Counted from the stretch's first letter, positions 42,947 through 51,635 are shown. The stretch is DNA of 64,000 nucleotides from Burkholderia sp. Leaf177 (GCF_001424345.1 NZ_LMPF01000022.1:178122-242121), one strand, 5' to 3'. Numbers and translations are program-made. Notes: generated from the sequence alone by a model not told the origin.

Positions 42947-44640
42947 GGTTTTGCACAAGGAGCATTGATCGATCGCGCCACATCGGGTGAGGTTCGACGA
43001 GCGCTTTTCCCTTCGCCTGCTTCATGACTGCCGCTGGAAAGCGGGGCGCAATGACCCGGTCGATTTCCCTGATCACCCACCCGTACACCTTCTGCCATTG
43101 ACTCCTGCCAATCAGATTTCTTTCCTTCACAAGCAGCCAGTAGAAGCTGTACATACGGTAAAGGTCGCTCTCCATCACTACCTGGTTGGGACACCGGAAG
43201 CAGTGAAGGAAGGCTGAGCATGCGGTGTGGCCGTCTTTGGGTGCATACCGGCCATCGAGTGGCGAGGAGCATCGGCCAACACCTGTATTGTTTTCTCCCG
43301 CGACGATACGTTTTGCTTCGTCGAGGGCGACGTTCATTTCCTTGGCCAGTCGCGCTAGCGTTGGCGCATCCTTTGCGGTCCCGCGCAAATCTATTTCCAG
43401 ACATTTGCCGAGGAAGTGATGGTTGCGAACCATCTCGGGTGTCACAGCCAGGTAATGGGTATCCGTGACATTAGGTCGGTTGCCGAGCAGGTTCGCAGTC
43501 ATGGCGACGTCACCCCCGGTTAAATGCCATACCCGAGATGCAAACGTCTTCCGTAGCCGCATGACAGACAGCGCTAGTGGGACTTGGCCACCTGCCCGTT
43601 CGTCTGCGTCGTTGACGAACAGTTGATGTCGCCCGACGAACCGTTTGATGGACGTGGAAAGGACTTTTTGGGAGAACACCGACACAGCGCCCCAGCGTGC
43701 CAAATGGGGAGAGCGACGATACAACCACAGGTAGTTGCGCAGCTCTGGCGGAGCGAGGACGACCAGCTCGTGAGTGAGGTCCAACACATCGCGTATAAGG
43801 GCGCTTGTGTGTGCAGCAAGTACGCTGATCTCTTCGACCTTGTGGGGCTTGCCAATCGACAGCGTCAAGATGCTGTTGCCGCGGCGCTTATAGGTAGTCA
43901 GCAGCGAATGCGTCTGCGGTTTCAGAGGATGAGCCCGCACGGCATCGCGTGTCATCTCAAAGAGGGAAGTCGGATTCCGGCCGGTTCTGGCTGCGACGAG
44001 AAGGAAGTACACAAGCAACCGATCAGCTTCATTGCCAGAAAAGAACCCGGCCCGGATCGATCGGAGGTCATTTGCTAGCGCACCCAAGAGTTTCTGCATT
44101 TCTTCCTTGGTATACGGCGAGGGTGCCTTGCAGGCGCGTCGAGCGTTTGGAAACGGCTGTCGCGGGAAGCAGTCCCTTCGAAGCTCGCCCGTCGCAACAC
44201 ATTGCACGAGCACGGTTTTCAGGCCCCCGTATAGCGATCGTGCAGTTATCGGAGACAGTCGCCCACTCTTCGTGTTGGCGGGTCGACTTTGTAGCCAGTC
44301 AACGAAAGCCTGCAGCGAATGACGATCGATATCCGATATGCGGTGCATAGAAAGACGTGAGCCGATGGTTGAGTCGAGGAAATCGAACCATCCTGTTAGA
44401 CTGTTCCAGTAAATGGCCGTGATAGTGTTATCAGCAAGAATCGGCTGGAGACGTCGCAGCCCTTTTGTCATCGACAGTAAGAGTTCGTCGCGACCAGCGT
44501 CGATCTGCGTTCCTGTACGACATCGCCACCGACCGAAGTCCAAGGTCGTCTTCGCTGTAACGACCCGTAGATCATCGTTTGTCGCGCCAGGCGCTGCACG
44601 CTGCCTCGGGACCCCGGTCGAGTTGATAATTCTTCCGTTT
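42939..44640 (-). CDS. Second tyrosine recombinase; start region disturbed
   Basis: At least 534 residues from a TTG at 44543. Catalytic residues: Arg in ARTGRNPTSLF, then RLRKTFASRVW (the usual HxxR is weak), and Tyr in NVTDTHYLAV. A CFRC pair lies near residue 450. An ATG overlapping the upstream stop (ATGA at about 44643) reads only 23 codons. The true coding sequence seems to continue back from the TTG in the other frame (TNDDLRVVTAKTTLDFGRW) without a start codon, so a one-base shift near 44620 is likely. It may be expressed from the TTG, or be damaged. Confidence 0.7.
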
Positions 44641-45821
44641 CATCGCGTATCTCCCGCAAAAAGCAGTTCGTCGATTTCTTGCTCGTACCGGTTCAGATGC
44701 TTTTCGCCAAGCATGTCGAGGCAGTGAACGTATGCAGTTGTTGTCCAGATAGATGCATGCCCAAGTCGGTCACGTACCCACGCGAGTGCATACCGAAGGT
44801 TACGGTGCTGACTCTCCCCGTACAGCTCGAAGGTAGCGAAGGTGTGGCGCAACATGTGCGGCGTCACCTTGAAGTCGAGCACAGGCCGCGCAGGCGCAGT
44901 CGGCTTCCACAGCTTTCGATAGGCGTTACACAGTCCTTTCTCGCTCCAAGGCGCCCCAAACCGGTTGAGAAACACATATGGGGAGGCTGCACCTTGAGCC
45001 GTTCGATAACGCTTAGCCCGTACAGCGCCTTCGCCGAAGTTGGCGAAGTCGAACAGATCCTTCATGAGTTGCCCGGATGCGTAGACGCGGCGAGGTCTGC
45101 TTCCTTTGATCTTCATATCAGACGGTGACAGGTCGATCGCGACCTTGCGCCAACGCCTTTCGGTCGCTGGGTCGAAGAGGTATTTCATCGGAAACGTTCT
45201 ACATTCCTCGCTGCGCAAGCCGGTCTGAAGCATCAGCTTCGTCATCAACTGCACAGTGCTGCTATTGCAGTTCTCAAGAAGCGCGCGGCACTGCTCGGTC
45301 GTGAGGAACCGGATCGGCTGGCGGGGTACCCGGGGAAGGGTCGATGCCCTGATCGCATCGCGAAGCGATTCGTCTCCAGTGCGCGATAGATGAACGTCCC
45401 ACGGAACATGGGCGATACGATTGTGCGTCGCGGCCCACTCATAAAAGCGCATGATCTGCGACAGCCGCTTGCGTACCGTACTCGGCTGCATGGAGTGTCG
45501 GCTGGAGTTCGCGTCGAGCACGCCGAGCGACCAGTTACGATACAGCGCAAGGTTCGATATTTCGCCGAAATCTTCAGAATCGATTTGCCATGCGTCCCAG
45601 TCAAAAAAGTTAGTCTCAAGCCAAGCGAAATAATCGTAAATCGCTTCTGCGTAGCTTTTCCACGTCGCGTGGCTTCGCGTTCGGCCGTTTTCGAGTGCAA
45701 CCCACAGCAGATAGTCGCTCGCCGGTTTGACGAGTTCCATGCCTTCCGAGCATAGGAAAGGTATGCCCGGGTACGACCGCCCTTTGTAGAAGAAATCGTG
45801 CGTCGTGTAGAAGAGTCTCAT
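44640..45821 (-). CDS. Tyrosine recombinase, first gene of the Tn554-like block (TnpA-like)
   Basis: 393 residues. A SAM-like N-terminal domain (residues about 35-130) precedes the catalytic domain: TGLRSEECRTF (Arg I), HMLRHTFATF (HxxRH), RLGHASIWTTTAYVH (His/Trp and Tyr). All active-site residues are present. Its ATG shares one base with the stop of the upstream 110-residue gene (TGATG). It should cut and join DNA through a 3'-phosphotyrosine. It leads the recombinase operon. Confidence 0.85.
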   Translation of the reverse strand: MRLFYTTHDFFYKGRSYPGIPFLCSEGMELVKPASDYLLWVALENGRTRSHATWKSYAEAIYDYFAWLETNFFDWDAWQIDSEDFGEISNLALYRNWSLGVLDANSSRHSMQPSTVRKRLSQIMRFYEWAATHNRIAHVPWDVHLSRTGDESLRDAIRASTLPRVPRQPIRFLTTEQCRALLENCNSSTVQLMTKLMLQTGLRSEECRTFPMKYLFDPATERRWRKVAIDLSPSDMKIKGSRPRRVYASGQLMKDLFDFANFGEGAVRAKRYRTAQGAASPYVFLNRFGAPWSEKGLCNAYRKLWKPTAPARPVLDFKVTPHMLRHTFATFELYGESQHRNLRYALAWVRDRLGHASIWTTTAYVHCLDMLGEKHLNRYEQEIDELLFAGDTR

Positions 45822-46153
45822 CAGAGCGTCCCATCGGTACTTTCATGGGCATCGATGCAAATCTTTACGGACCGGACAAAGTCGAGCCCAGTGATATGGG
45901 CGGCAAGATCGATCGCTCCCGCACCGCCTCTCCCTCGTTTGGTAGGCGGTGTCAGTTCGTTGACCCATTTTTCGTTCGTGAAGACAAACCGAAAGTCGCG
46001 GCCGCGGTGACCGACCAGGACGGGAATGCTGTCGCCAGAGGTGGCGGATCTATATTCGCGATCCAGCTTGTAATACGCGCCTATGAAACGCAGCAGCACA
46101 TAAAACGGCACCGCTCTGGCTAATTCAATTTCCTCTGCAGTCCAAGGTCCCAT
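45821..46153 (-). CDS. Short CHC2-like primase N-terminal domain or Tn passenger
   Basis: 110 residues. PFYVLLRFIGAYYKLDREY and GRGGAGAIDLAAHITGLDFVRSVK resemble the N-terminal region of DUF3991/TOPRIM and CHC2 primase-like proteins (the G-G-x-IDL block), but no Cys ligands and no Toprim part are present. It overlaps the first recombinase gene by one base, so it is either the stump of a larger plasmid gene cut by the transposon or a first transposon gene. Confidence 0.45.
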   Translation of the reverse strand: MGPWTAEEIELARAVPFYVLLRFIGAYYKLDREYRSATSGDSIPVLVGHRGRDFRFVFTNEKWVNELTPPTKRGRGGAGAIDLAAHITGLDFVRSVKICIDAHESTDGTL

Positions 46154-46213
46154 AAAAAAGCACTCCTGAACAACACTGTTGCAATTGAATATAGGCGATG
46201 GTTGAGCCTTTTG

Positions 46214-46248
46214 TGTAACTGTTACAAGGTTACAGTCCTGAGTATTAT
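46214..46248. promoter_or_regulatory. TGTAAC/GTTACA palindrome and promoter-like region
   Basis: TGTAAC-T-GTTACA (46214-46226) is a 13-bp dyad, with a third half-site GTTACAG at 46229-46235 and a TATTAT at 46243-46248. It lies between the recombinase operon and the DpdA-like gene and could control either. Confidence 0.4.
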
Positions 46249-46296
46249 GGAGTTGATGGATCAGCCGACGATGGCGAGTGTGAAGAGCGCATCGCG

Positions 46297-46974
46297 ATGC
46301 ACCGCCCGCCTATGGTGGGCTATGCGAGCCGTACGGGGACCCGACGGAACCTGGCTGCTTTGCGCGATGCCGGGTGGCGGCTTCTCGTTTCCGCCAAAGG
46401 CGAGCTTCGCACCGAGGGCATGCGTTACGCCCTGGACAATGGCGCCTGGTCGGCGTTCGTTCAGCAGCAACCATTTGATGAGGACGCGTTTCTCCTTGCC
46501 GTAGATCGGCTCGGTGAGGGTGCAGATTGGATCGTGCTGCCCGACATCGTAGCGGGTGGTCTCGCATCGTTGGAGTTTTCGTTGCGCTGGAAAGAGCGGC
46601 TGCGCGGCATGCCAACAAGGATGCTGCTCGCCGTGCAGAACGGGATGCAAATCAACGATGTTGCAAGCTTGCTGTCACCGGCTATAGGCATCTTTATTGG
46701 TGGCACGACCGAGTGGAAGGAAGCCACGGCGCAAGCCTGGGGTTCTGTTGCGCGACGGCGGCACTGTCACCTGCACGTCGGGCGGGTGAACTCAGCTCGT
46801 CGGATTCGCATTTGCGCGGCCGCCGGCGCTGATAGCTTTGACGGTTCTGGCGTAAGCAGATACGCAAAGGCGTTGCCGCGACTCGACCGTGCTACACGGC
46901 AAGGCGATATGTTCGCCGCCGCGGACGATTCGCTTGAGGTAGCACGGCAAGCAACTGCTCAGCTGTTTTTGTAG
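46297..46974 (+). CDS. DpdA-like (TGT-superfamily) transglycosylase
   Basis: 225 residues. The order of blocks matches phage and island DpdA-type proteins related to tRNA-guanine transglycosylase: VGYASRTGTRRNLAAL; MRYALDNGAWSAF; WIVLPDIVAGG (candidate catalytic Asp); LLAVQNG; IFIGGTTEWKEA; HVGRVNSARRIRICAAAGADSFDGSG (second Asp). Such enzymes insert 7-deazaguanines into DNA and help elements resist restriction. No preQ0 synthesis genes are next to it, so it would use the host pool. Start at 46297; no other start codon lies in frame upstream. Confidence 0.65.
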   Translation: MHRPPMVGYASRTGTRRNLAALRDAGWRLLVSAKGELRTEGMRYALDNGAWSAFVQQQPFDEDAFLLAVDRLGEGADWIVLPDIVAGGLASLEFSLRWKERLRGMPTRMLLAVQNGMQINDVASLLSPAIGIFIGGTTEWKEATAQAWGSVARRRHCHLHVGRVNSARRIRICAAAGADSFDGSGVSRYAKALPRLDRATRQGDMFAAADDSLEVARQATAQLFL

Positions 46975-46986
46975 CAACTTTCGACA

Positions 46987-47016
46987 ATCCCCAAGGCGCT
47001 TGCCTCGGGGATTTTT
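46987..47016 (+). terminator. Terminator of the DpdA-like gene
   Basis: ATCCCC...GGGGAT stem with an inner GGC/GCC part, followed by TTTTT. Confidence 0.75.
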
Positions 47017-47184
47017 CTTGCAGGCGTAGGTGCGCTGCATGTGCCTCCAGGTACTTTCCGAGGTTCACTGACCCTTCGCTGACCAGCGGGCGGAAAAGCG
47101 GCCGTTATTGAGTTTCGCCTCTGAACGCGTACTGAAACCATCGTGTTGAAGAATTGCGCCAACACCTAGCATCCACTAAATTCA

Positions 47185-47213
47185 TTGTAGCACGTAGCGA
47201 TACGCGCTACAAT
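47185..47213 (+). promoter_or_regulatory. higBA promoter and operator; leaderless transcript predicted
   Basis: TTGTAGC (47185) and GCTACAA (47206-47212) form a dyad. The same bases give a -35 box TTGTAG (47185-47190), a 17-bp spacer and a -10 TACAAT (47208-47213). Initiation 7 bp later falls on the A of the higB ATG at 47220, so the mRNA would lack a leader. A HigA dimer on the dyad would block both boxes. Confidence 0.65.
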
Positions 47214-47219
47214 TCACGC

Positions 47220-47498
47220 ATGATAATCAGTTTTCGCCACAAGGGACTTCAAGTCCTCTACCGAACCGGGTCAGCTCGTGGCATCCAAGCGGCGCACGCT
47301 CCGAAGGCGTTACGTATTTTGGCTGCGCTCGATGCAGCCAGTTCGCCGGCGGAGCTTAATCATCCGGGCTACAAGCTTCACCCATTGAAGGGCGAATTGA
47401 AAGGATACTGGTCGGCATGGGTCAACGGGAACTGGCGCATAACGTTCCGCTTTGTCGGAGCCGACGTCGAGCTAGTTGATTATCAGGACTATCGCTGA
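47220..47498 (+). CDS. higB: HigB/RelE-type mRNA interferase toxin
   Basis: 92 residues, typical length. It opens MIISFRHKGLQVLY and has KLHPLKGELKGYWSAWVNGNWRITFRF, the HigB fold with the usual Arg and the C-terminal VDYQDYR. It cuts mRNA on the ribosome when free of HigA. The ATG at 47220 has no SD, in keeping with a leaderless transcript. The antitoxin follows 6 bp later. Confidence 0.92.
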   Translation: MIISFRHKGLQVLYRTGSARGIQAAHAPKALRILAALDAASSPAELNHPGYKLHPLKGELKGYWSAWVNGNWRITFRFVGADVELVDYQDYR

Positions 47499-47504
47499 GG
47501 GAAA

Positions 47505-47807
47505 ATGAAAAACATGATGAAGAATCATCCGCATCCCGGCGAGCTGTTGCGCGAAGATGTTTTGCTGCCGCTCGGGATTGAAGTTACAGACGCCGCAACT
47601 CGGCTTGGAATATCGCGCACGACGCTCTCGCGAGTCCTTCATGGGCATGCGGGTATCAGTCCGGACCTCGCTGTGCGTCTTGAGCGAGCGGGTGTGAGCA
47701 CCGCGCGATTTTGGATGACCTTACAAAGCAACTACGAACTAAGCCTGGCTGAGCAACGCGGCCAGCCAAACGTGATTCCGTTGCAGTCCGTCGGGTCGTC
47801 TGTTTGA
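47505..47807 (+). CDS. higA: HigA-type antitoxin (XRE family)
   Basis: 100 residues. It has the HigA opening HPGELLREDVLLPLG and the HTH VTDAATRLGISRTTLSRVLHG, ending in the helical FWMTLQSNYEL block that wraps the toxin. It neutralises HigB and represses the operon at the dyad before higB. An SD (GAGGGAAA) precedes the start. Toxin-first order is normal for higBA. The pair probably stabilises the replicon. Confidence 0.92.
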   Translation: MKNMMKNHPHPGELLREDVLLPLGIEVTDAATRLGISRTTLSRVLHGHAGISPDLAVRLERAGVSTARFWMTLQSNYELSLAEQRGQPNVIPLQSVGSSV

Positions 47808-47827
47808 TCGGAAAGCTTGGAGAATGT

Positions 47828-48007
47828 ATGAGTCGTAAGGTTCTTTTTCGCGTCTCTCTATTCTGCGCGATCCTGATGACCTTTGCCTTAAACGTTAATC
47901 TTGTTGCGTACCTCAAAGGGTTCCCTGTGCCAAGTCAATCGTTCGCCGTCGCCTGCATGGTCGTGCTACTGGCGTTCTTCATCTCAGGTACTTGGAAATA
48001 TCGCTGA
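47828..48007 (+). CDS. Small membrane protein, two helices
   Basis: 59 residues from the ATG at 47828, with TTGGAG 5 bp upstream. Two hydrophobic segments (about 8-27 and 38-54). It follows higA by 20 bp and may be on the same mRNA. Unrecognised. Confidence 0.5.
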   Translation: MSRKVLFRVSLFCAILMTFALNVNLVAYLKGFPVPSQSFAVACMVVLLAFFISGTWKYR

Positions 48008-48095
48008 GAGGGCTCAGCAATCAGTAGTGCCCTCAATCTGACCTGGACCATCGAACGCATCAGCAACTGGGGCAATCTGTAACAAGGAGAAGAAC

Positions 48096-48416
48096 ATGCA
48101 TAAAGGGTTTCGGTTCGCGTCGGCCATTGTTGCAATGAGCTTATGCAGTTCAGCGAACATCGCAGCTAGCAAACGAGGCGCACATATTGGATGGCAGGTT
48201 CGTCAACCCGTGCGTTTCATGATCTCTGCTGTGTTGCGTAAGAACGGAACAACTGACGTTATAAAGCCCGTTCATGGGATTGTTACGGCGGAAACGAATG
48301 AGTCTGCTGTGGCAATTTTTGTGAAGACCGCATCTGCGCAATACTCTGGCTATACCTTAATCGCTACTCTGGCATCGCCAGTGCCCGCTACGGGAAGGTG
48401 CGAGAACAGCATTTGA
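48096..48416 (+). CDS. Secreted hypothetical protein
   Basis: 106 residues with a signal peptide (FRFASAIVAMSLCSSANIAAS) and a beta-rich mature part. An SD AAGGAG precedes the ATG. No family recognised. Confidence 0.5.
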   Translation: MHKGFRFASAIVAMSLCSSANIAASKRGAHIGWQVRQPVRFMISAVLRKNGTTDVIKPVHGIVTAETNESAVAIFVKTASAQYSGYTLIATLASPVPATGRCENSI

Positions 48417-48523
48417 TGTCAACACGGAAATTACTGTCTTGAATTCGAACTATGTATAGCCTAGATCTGGACAGATAACGGTTCGCCGCAGATAGACCTG
48501 CCCACCATAGGGCAAGAGAGGCA

Positions 48524-48718
48524 ATGGCCGAAATGGCAGGTTTTCTCATAGCTTGGGGCGGAATGGTTACAAAAGTTGATGTTGGCTTGGCTACGGAACG
48601 ATATGTTGTCAAGGATCACAGAGGAATAGCCATTGAGGAGGAGCAAGCGTTCGCCTGCAGAACGCAAGTATCCGGAGAAAACAAGGCGATTGCGAAAAAG
48701 ATTAAAGGTTTTTGCTAG
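48524..48718 (+). CDS. Small hypothetical protein
   Basis: 64 residues, with a short hydrophobic start and a basic C terminus. GAGAGG lies just upstream. Unrecognised; it could be a spurious ORF. Confidence 0.35.
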   Translation: MAEMAGFLIAWGGMVTKVDVGLATERYVVKDHRGIAIEEEQAFACRTQVSGENKAIAKKIKGFC

Positions 48719-48796
48719 CTCGTCGTTATAACGAGTCTCACTGACTTACGACCATCGCCACTGCCTTTGATAGGCGTTTTTGACACGGACCGAAAA

Positions 48797-48991
48797 ATGC
48801 GTCTCTTACTAGCAATTATCCTTCCTTGGCTCCAGTTCTTCACTATTGGTCGTCCAATCGCCGGAATCATCTGCCTGCTTCTTCAGATTACCCTCATAGG
48901 TTGGATCCCTGCTGCGATCTGGTCGGTATATGCTCTGATTCAATATAAAACGGATCAAAAGATTGAACGCGCGTTGGCTGCTCGCGGTTGA
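48797..48991 (+). CDS. YqaE/Pmp3-like small membrane protein
   Basis: 64 residues from the ATG at 48797. Two hydrophobic segments with ILPWLQFFTIGRPIAGIICLLLQITLIGWIPAAIWSVYAL resemble the YqaE/Pmp3 (UPF0057) family, known for membrane-stress roles (written here as overlapping short parts: ILPWLQFF, IICLLLQITLIGWIPA). Other 2-helix families cannot be excluded. Confidence 0.5.
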   Translation: MRLLLAIILPWLQFFTIGRPIAGIICLLLQITLIGWIPAAIWSVYALIQYKTDQKIERALAARG

Positions 48992-49663
48992 TCTACCCGC
49001 AATTCTCGCAGCGCGCGGCAAACATCGCCGCGCTCATGTCGATGTCCTTGCGGGAGGCGTCGTTGAGCTGAATACTGCTCTCGCGGCGATCTAGTTTCTT
49101 CCGGCGAATTAACGAACGGAAAATTTATGGGTGAAACGGATTCAAGTTCGTCTTTGAGCGCTGTGTCTTGGGTGGGGCCGCCGGCGTTGGGCTCTAAACC
49201 GAGAGTGTTCAAACATACTGCACAAGGAACAACGGTCCCTACTGGCTGTGTCAAGACGAAAGAAGGGGATCTCACCGAACATAACGCCAACGTTTTGCGT
49301 CACCGTGAACTTGCAATGAGCACACGAAGATAAAATCGAAATGGACACGTCCACGGCCCAGCTCTCACCATTAGCTATCGTTCAGCGTCATAGCTCAATG
49401 ACCGCGTCGACTAGCACATCGTCGTTGACCGCAAAAACCCTGCCGCCTGAGATGGCAGTCACGCACCGGACTACTCTTGCGCCGAACGCAAAGTGGCCAA
49501 GCGACGCGCAATAAGTTCCGCAACAACCGAAGGGTGCATTGAGCGATAATTCAGGCTTTGGAAGGTAATTGTCCGGCTACGCTCACAAGGTCGTTGCGTG
49601 GGTTGTCATTCGTTGCAGGCTACGGTTTAGAAACGGTCAAAATTCGTGAAGGGATTATTTAAA
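48992..49663. other. Region of 670 bp without a confident gene
   Basis: An ORF at 49127-49333 (68 residues) has only a weak GGA before its ATG and no family. Nothing else is supported. Confidence 0.4.
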
Positions 49664-49798
49664 ATGAGCAAGATCGCAAGACTGTTAGCTATTCTAACGG
49701 TGGTCAGCCTCTTAGTCCCATTGACGGGTTGCAACACAATCGCGGGGGTGGGGGAAGACATATCCGGCTCTGCAAGGGCCGTTCAGCACTCACTGTAA
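49664..49798 (+). CDS. ecnB: Entericidin-family lipoprotein
   Basis: 44 residues, too short for most gene callers. The signal segment IARLLAILTVVSLLVPLTGC ends in the lipobox LTGC, followed by NTIAGVGEDISGSARAV, the entericidin signature. It would sit in the cell envelope; entericidins promote lysis under stress and are often antagonised by a paired EcnA, which is not seen here. AGGG at 49649-49652 is a possible SD. The H-NS gene follows 44 bp later. Confidence 0.85.
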   Translation: MSKIARLLAILTVVSLLVPLTGCNTIAGVGEDISGSARAVQHSL

Positions 49799-49842
49799 GT
49801 CTGCGCAGTGATTATGAAATACGCATTGAAAAAGGATTTGGA

Positions 49843-50121
49843 TTGAACTACAAAGAACTTTTGGCGCAAGCTGCGGAACTGGAGCGTCAAATTGCTGCGG
49901 CTCGTGAAATCGAAGCAGCAGGCGCGTTGGCTGAAATCAAAGCCAAGATCGCCGAATTTGGCTTTACTGTAAAGGACGTATTTTCCGAAAAAAAGACGCG
50001 GAAACTGCGCGAAGCAAGTGGCCCGAAATACCGCGATCCTGACACGGGCGCAACTTGGTCGGGCATGGTACTTGAACCCTTGTGGCTCAAGGGCAAGGAT
50101 CGGGCGTCCTTCGCGATCTAA
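49843..50121 (+). CDS. H-NS-family nucleoid protein with a TTG start
   Basis: 92 residues from the TTG at 49843, with AAAGGA 6 bp upstream. An oligomerising helix (YKELLAQAAELERQIAAARE) precedes the DNA-binding domain KYRDPDTGATWSGMVLEPLWL. The H-NS AT-hook-like loop normally reads W-x-G-R-G; here it reads WSGMVLEP, so the minor-groove Arg is missing. A 10-codon uORF (ATG at 49814) stops at a TGA that overlaps the TTG. Plasmid H-NS proteins silence AT-rich cargo and hide the plasmid from the host. Confidence 0.8.
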   Translation: MNYKELLAQAAELERQIAAAREIEAAGALAEIKAKIAEFGFTVKDVFSEKKTRKLREASGPKYRDPDTGATWSGMVLEPLWLKGKDRASFAI

Positions 50122-50235
50122 AATAACTGACGACCGCCCGAGAAACGTATCCGTTTCTCGTGTAACTATGCAATCGTCAGGAGAGCTGGCGCCGAGCATC
50201 GTTATGATCGAAGACATTCAGAGAAGAGAGTTCTT

Positions 50236-50817
50236 ATGCGCCGCCAAAGCGAATTTCAAATTGTGTGCGGCTTGTGGTTATCTCCCGACTTCTCTGATGC
50301 GCTTGCGGGACGGAAAGAACCACCGTGGGTCAATCATTCAAACGTCGATTTCTCCGCGCTGCATCGTACCTTGTCAGATCTATTTCCTGCAGGTCTTCGC
50401 GTTGAGATCCAGGTACCAAACGACACTATCGATCAAGTCGCCGTCCACGTCCGGCAAGACGGCCGAAGAGGGAGGTCGATTCGCTGTGAAGATTTTGGTA
50501 CCGCACTTCTGCAGGCAGCAAAGCGAGAACACGAGAGCGTCATCGACGTAAGGGAATCCTGGGCGCCGCTGCATGCGCTTAAGACGCGTTCCAAAGCTCC
50601 TCCCCCGGCAATCTTTCCTTTTGTTGTGACGGCTCCACATTTTGACAACGCGATGATTTGGGTGGCAAGCACCCGTCCGTCGTTGGGCTTGCCTGCGGTG
50701 CCATACCCCGACCAAGAGAACAAATACAACGGTACGTTGCCGACGGCGTTTACTCAACGACTCGGCAAGATCTTTGGTGTACCGTATGAGCCGATGTGCG
50801 TCCTCGATTGCATGTGA
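50236..50817 (+). CDS. Hypothetical protein, 193 residues
   Basis: No family recognised. Mixed alpha/beta, with P-A-I-FPFVVTAPHFDNAMIWVAS in the middle and a single Cys near each end. No signal peptide or membrane segment. GAGAAGAGAG precedes the ATG. Codon use is even and unlike the shadow frames, which supports a real gene. Confidence 0.55.
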   Translation: MRRQSEFQIVCGLWLSPDFSDALAGRKEPPWVNHSNVDFSALHRTLSDLFPAGLRVEIQVPNDTIDQVAVHVRQDGRRGRSIRCEDFGTALLQAAKREHESVIDVRESWAPLHALKTRSKAPPPAIFPFVVTAPHFDNAMIWVASTRPSLGLPAVPYPDQENKYNGTLPTAFTQRLGKIFGVPYEPMCVLDCM

Positions 50818-51000
50818 ATGGACGAACCGCCCGCAGGCACGAGCTAGCTTGTCACGGGAGCGCCGAGATCGAATTTCACTGGCTTCCGAACGCAGGCCTG
50901 TTCAAAGGGCCGCGTCCGTTTGTGTGTGGCAATGGAACCCGCTCAGAAAGTTAGTATGTCTCGCCTTCGCAAGTCGGTTGGCGCAGGCGTCCCGGTAGAT

Positions 51001-51620
51001 TTACTTTGTTTGATCTCTGACTACAGGCGACTTGCACTGGAACTTGACTCCTTGCCCGCGCAGCGGACTGATGGTATTGCGGTCTAGCCTAATCAAAACA
51101 TTTCGACGGCCTTCCGAAGGCTCGTCCAGCAGCCTCAAGTAGGAGCTGTTACCAACTCCTTGCCACACGGCGCGGACGTCTTGCGTGCCCCATTGTGAGG
51201 TTTCGGGAACGCTGCGGAAGGACACTTGCAGACCGCTAATCCTCGCGGCCGCAGTCAACTGTGTGTGTGCCGAGTCGGAGAAAAGGATCATCTCGCCTGG
51301 AACTGAACGTACGCCAAGGTTGACCATGGCCAGGTTCAAAAGCCCGGGGTGAGTCGGGACGAGCAAGGCAAAAATGGAGACCACACAAAATCCTGCGGTA
51401 AAGCGCCGCGCACGCGGCTCCACCGTGAGCGGGAGTACCCCAAAATAGTCGTGATGAGCATGCCGGCCGCGATGAAAAATAAGAGTGTCCCTCGAAAATT
51501 CATATCGGGTGCGGCTCGTCCGTACAGCAGCATTGCAACAAAAGGTACGGCTACTAAAAATGACATTACCGACAACGACGTGTTGCTGATCGCGCTGTGT
51601 AACGTCGAGTTTGCCGACAA
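51001..51620 (-). pseudogene. Membrane protein gene split by a frameshift
   Basis: The upstream frame (start 51620) encodes two membrane helices ending ...TTILGYSRS; the downstream frame (to 51001) continues with a third helix (FTAGFCVVSIFALLVP) and a soluble domain (SGLQVSFRSVPETSQWGTQDVRAVW). They overlap at 51336-51423 and would join near a run of four Gs at about 51436 (minus-strand TTTTGGGG), a slippery place for indels. The alternative is two independent genes. The function is unknown. Confidence 0.45.
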
Positions 51621-51635
51621 GCCTTTCCTCGCTCG

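Larger units (their letters stand above)
40510..45821 (-). mobile_element. Tn554-like recombinase block (three tyrosine recombinases + TnpC-like)
   Basis: Four minus-strand genes in one operon with overlapping or touching ends: a 393-residue recombinase, then about 534, then 688 residues, then a DUF6262/TnpC-like protein. The order resembles the TnpA-TnpB-TnpC module of Tn554-family transposons with one extra recombinase. I could not see terminal repeats, as expected for that family. The exact ends are not fixed. Confidence 0.6.

Noticed and set aside
38633..46226. TGTTACA words at 38633 and 46220 as ends of the recombinase region
   Set aside because: Only 7 bases match, and the flanks differ; too short to call attachment sites.
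48955..49290. 111-residue minus-strand ORF
   Set aside because: Arg/Pro-rich, no SD, overlaps the end of the YqaE-like gene.
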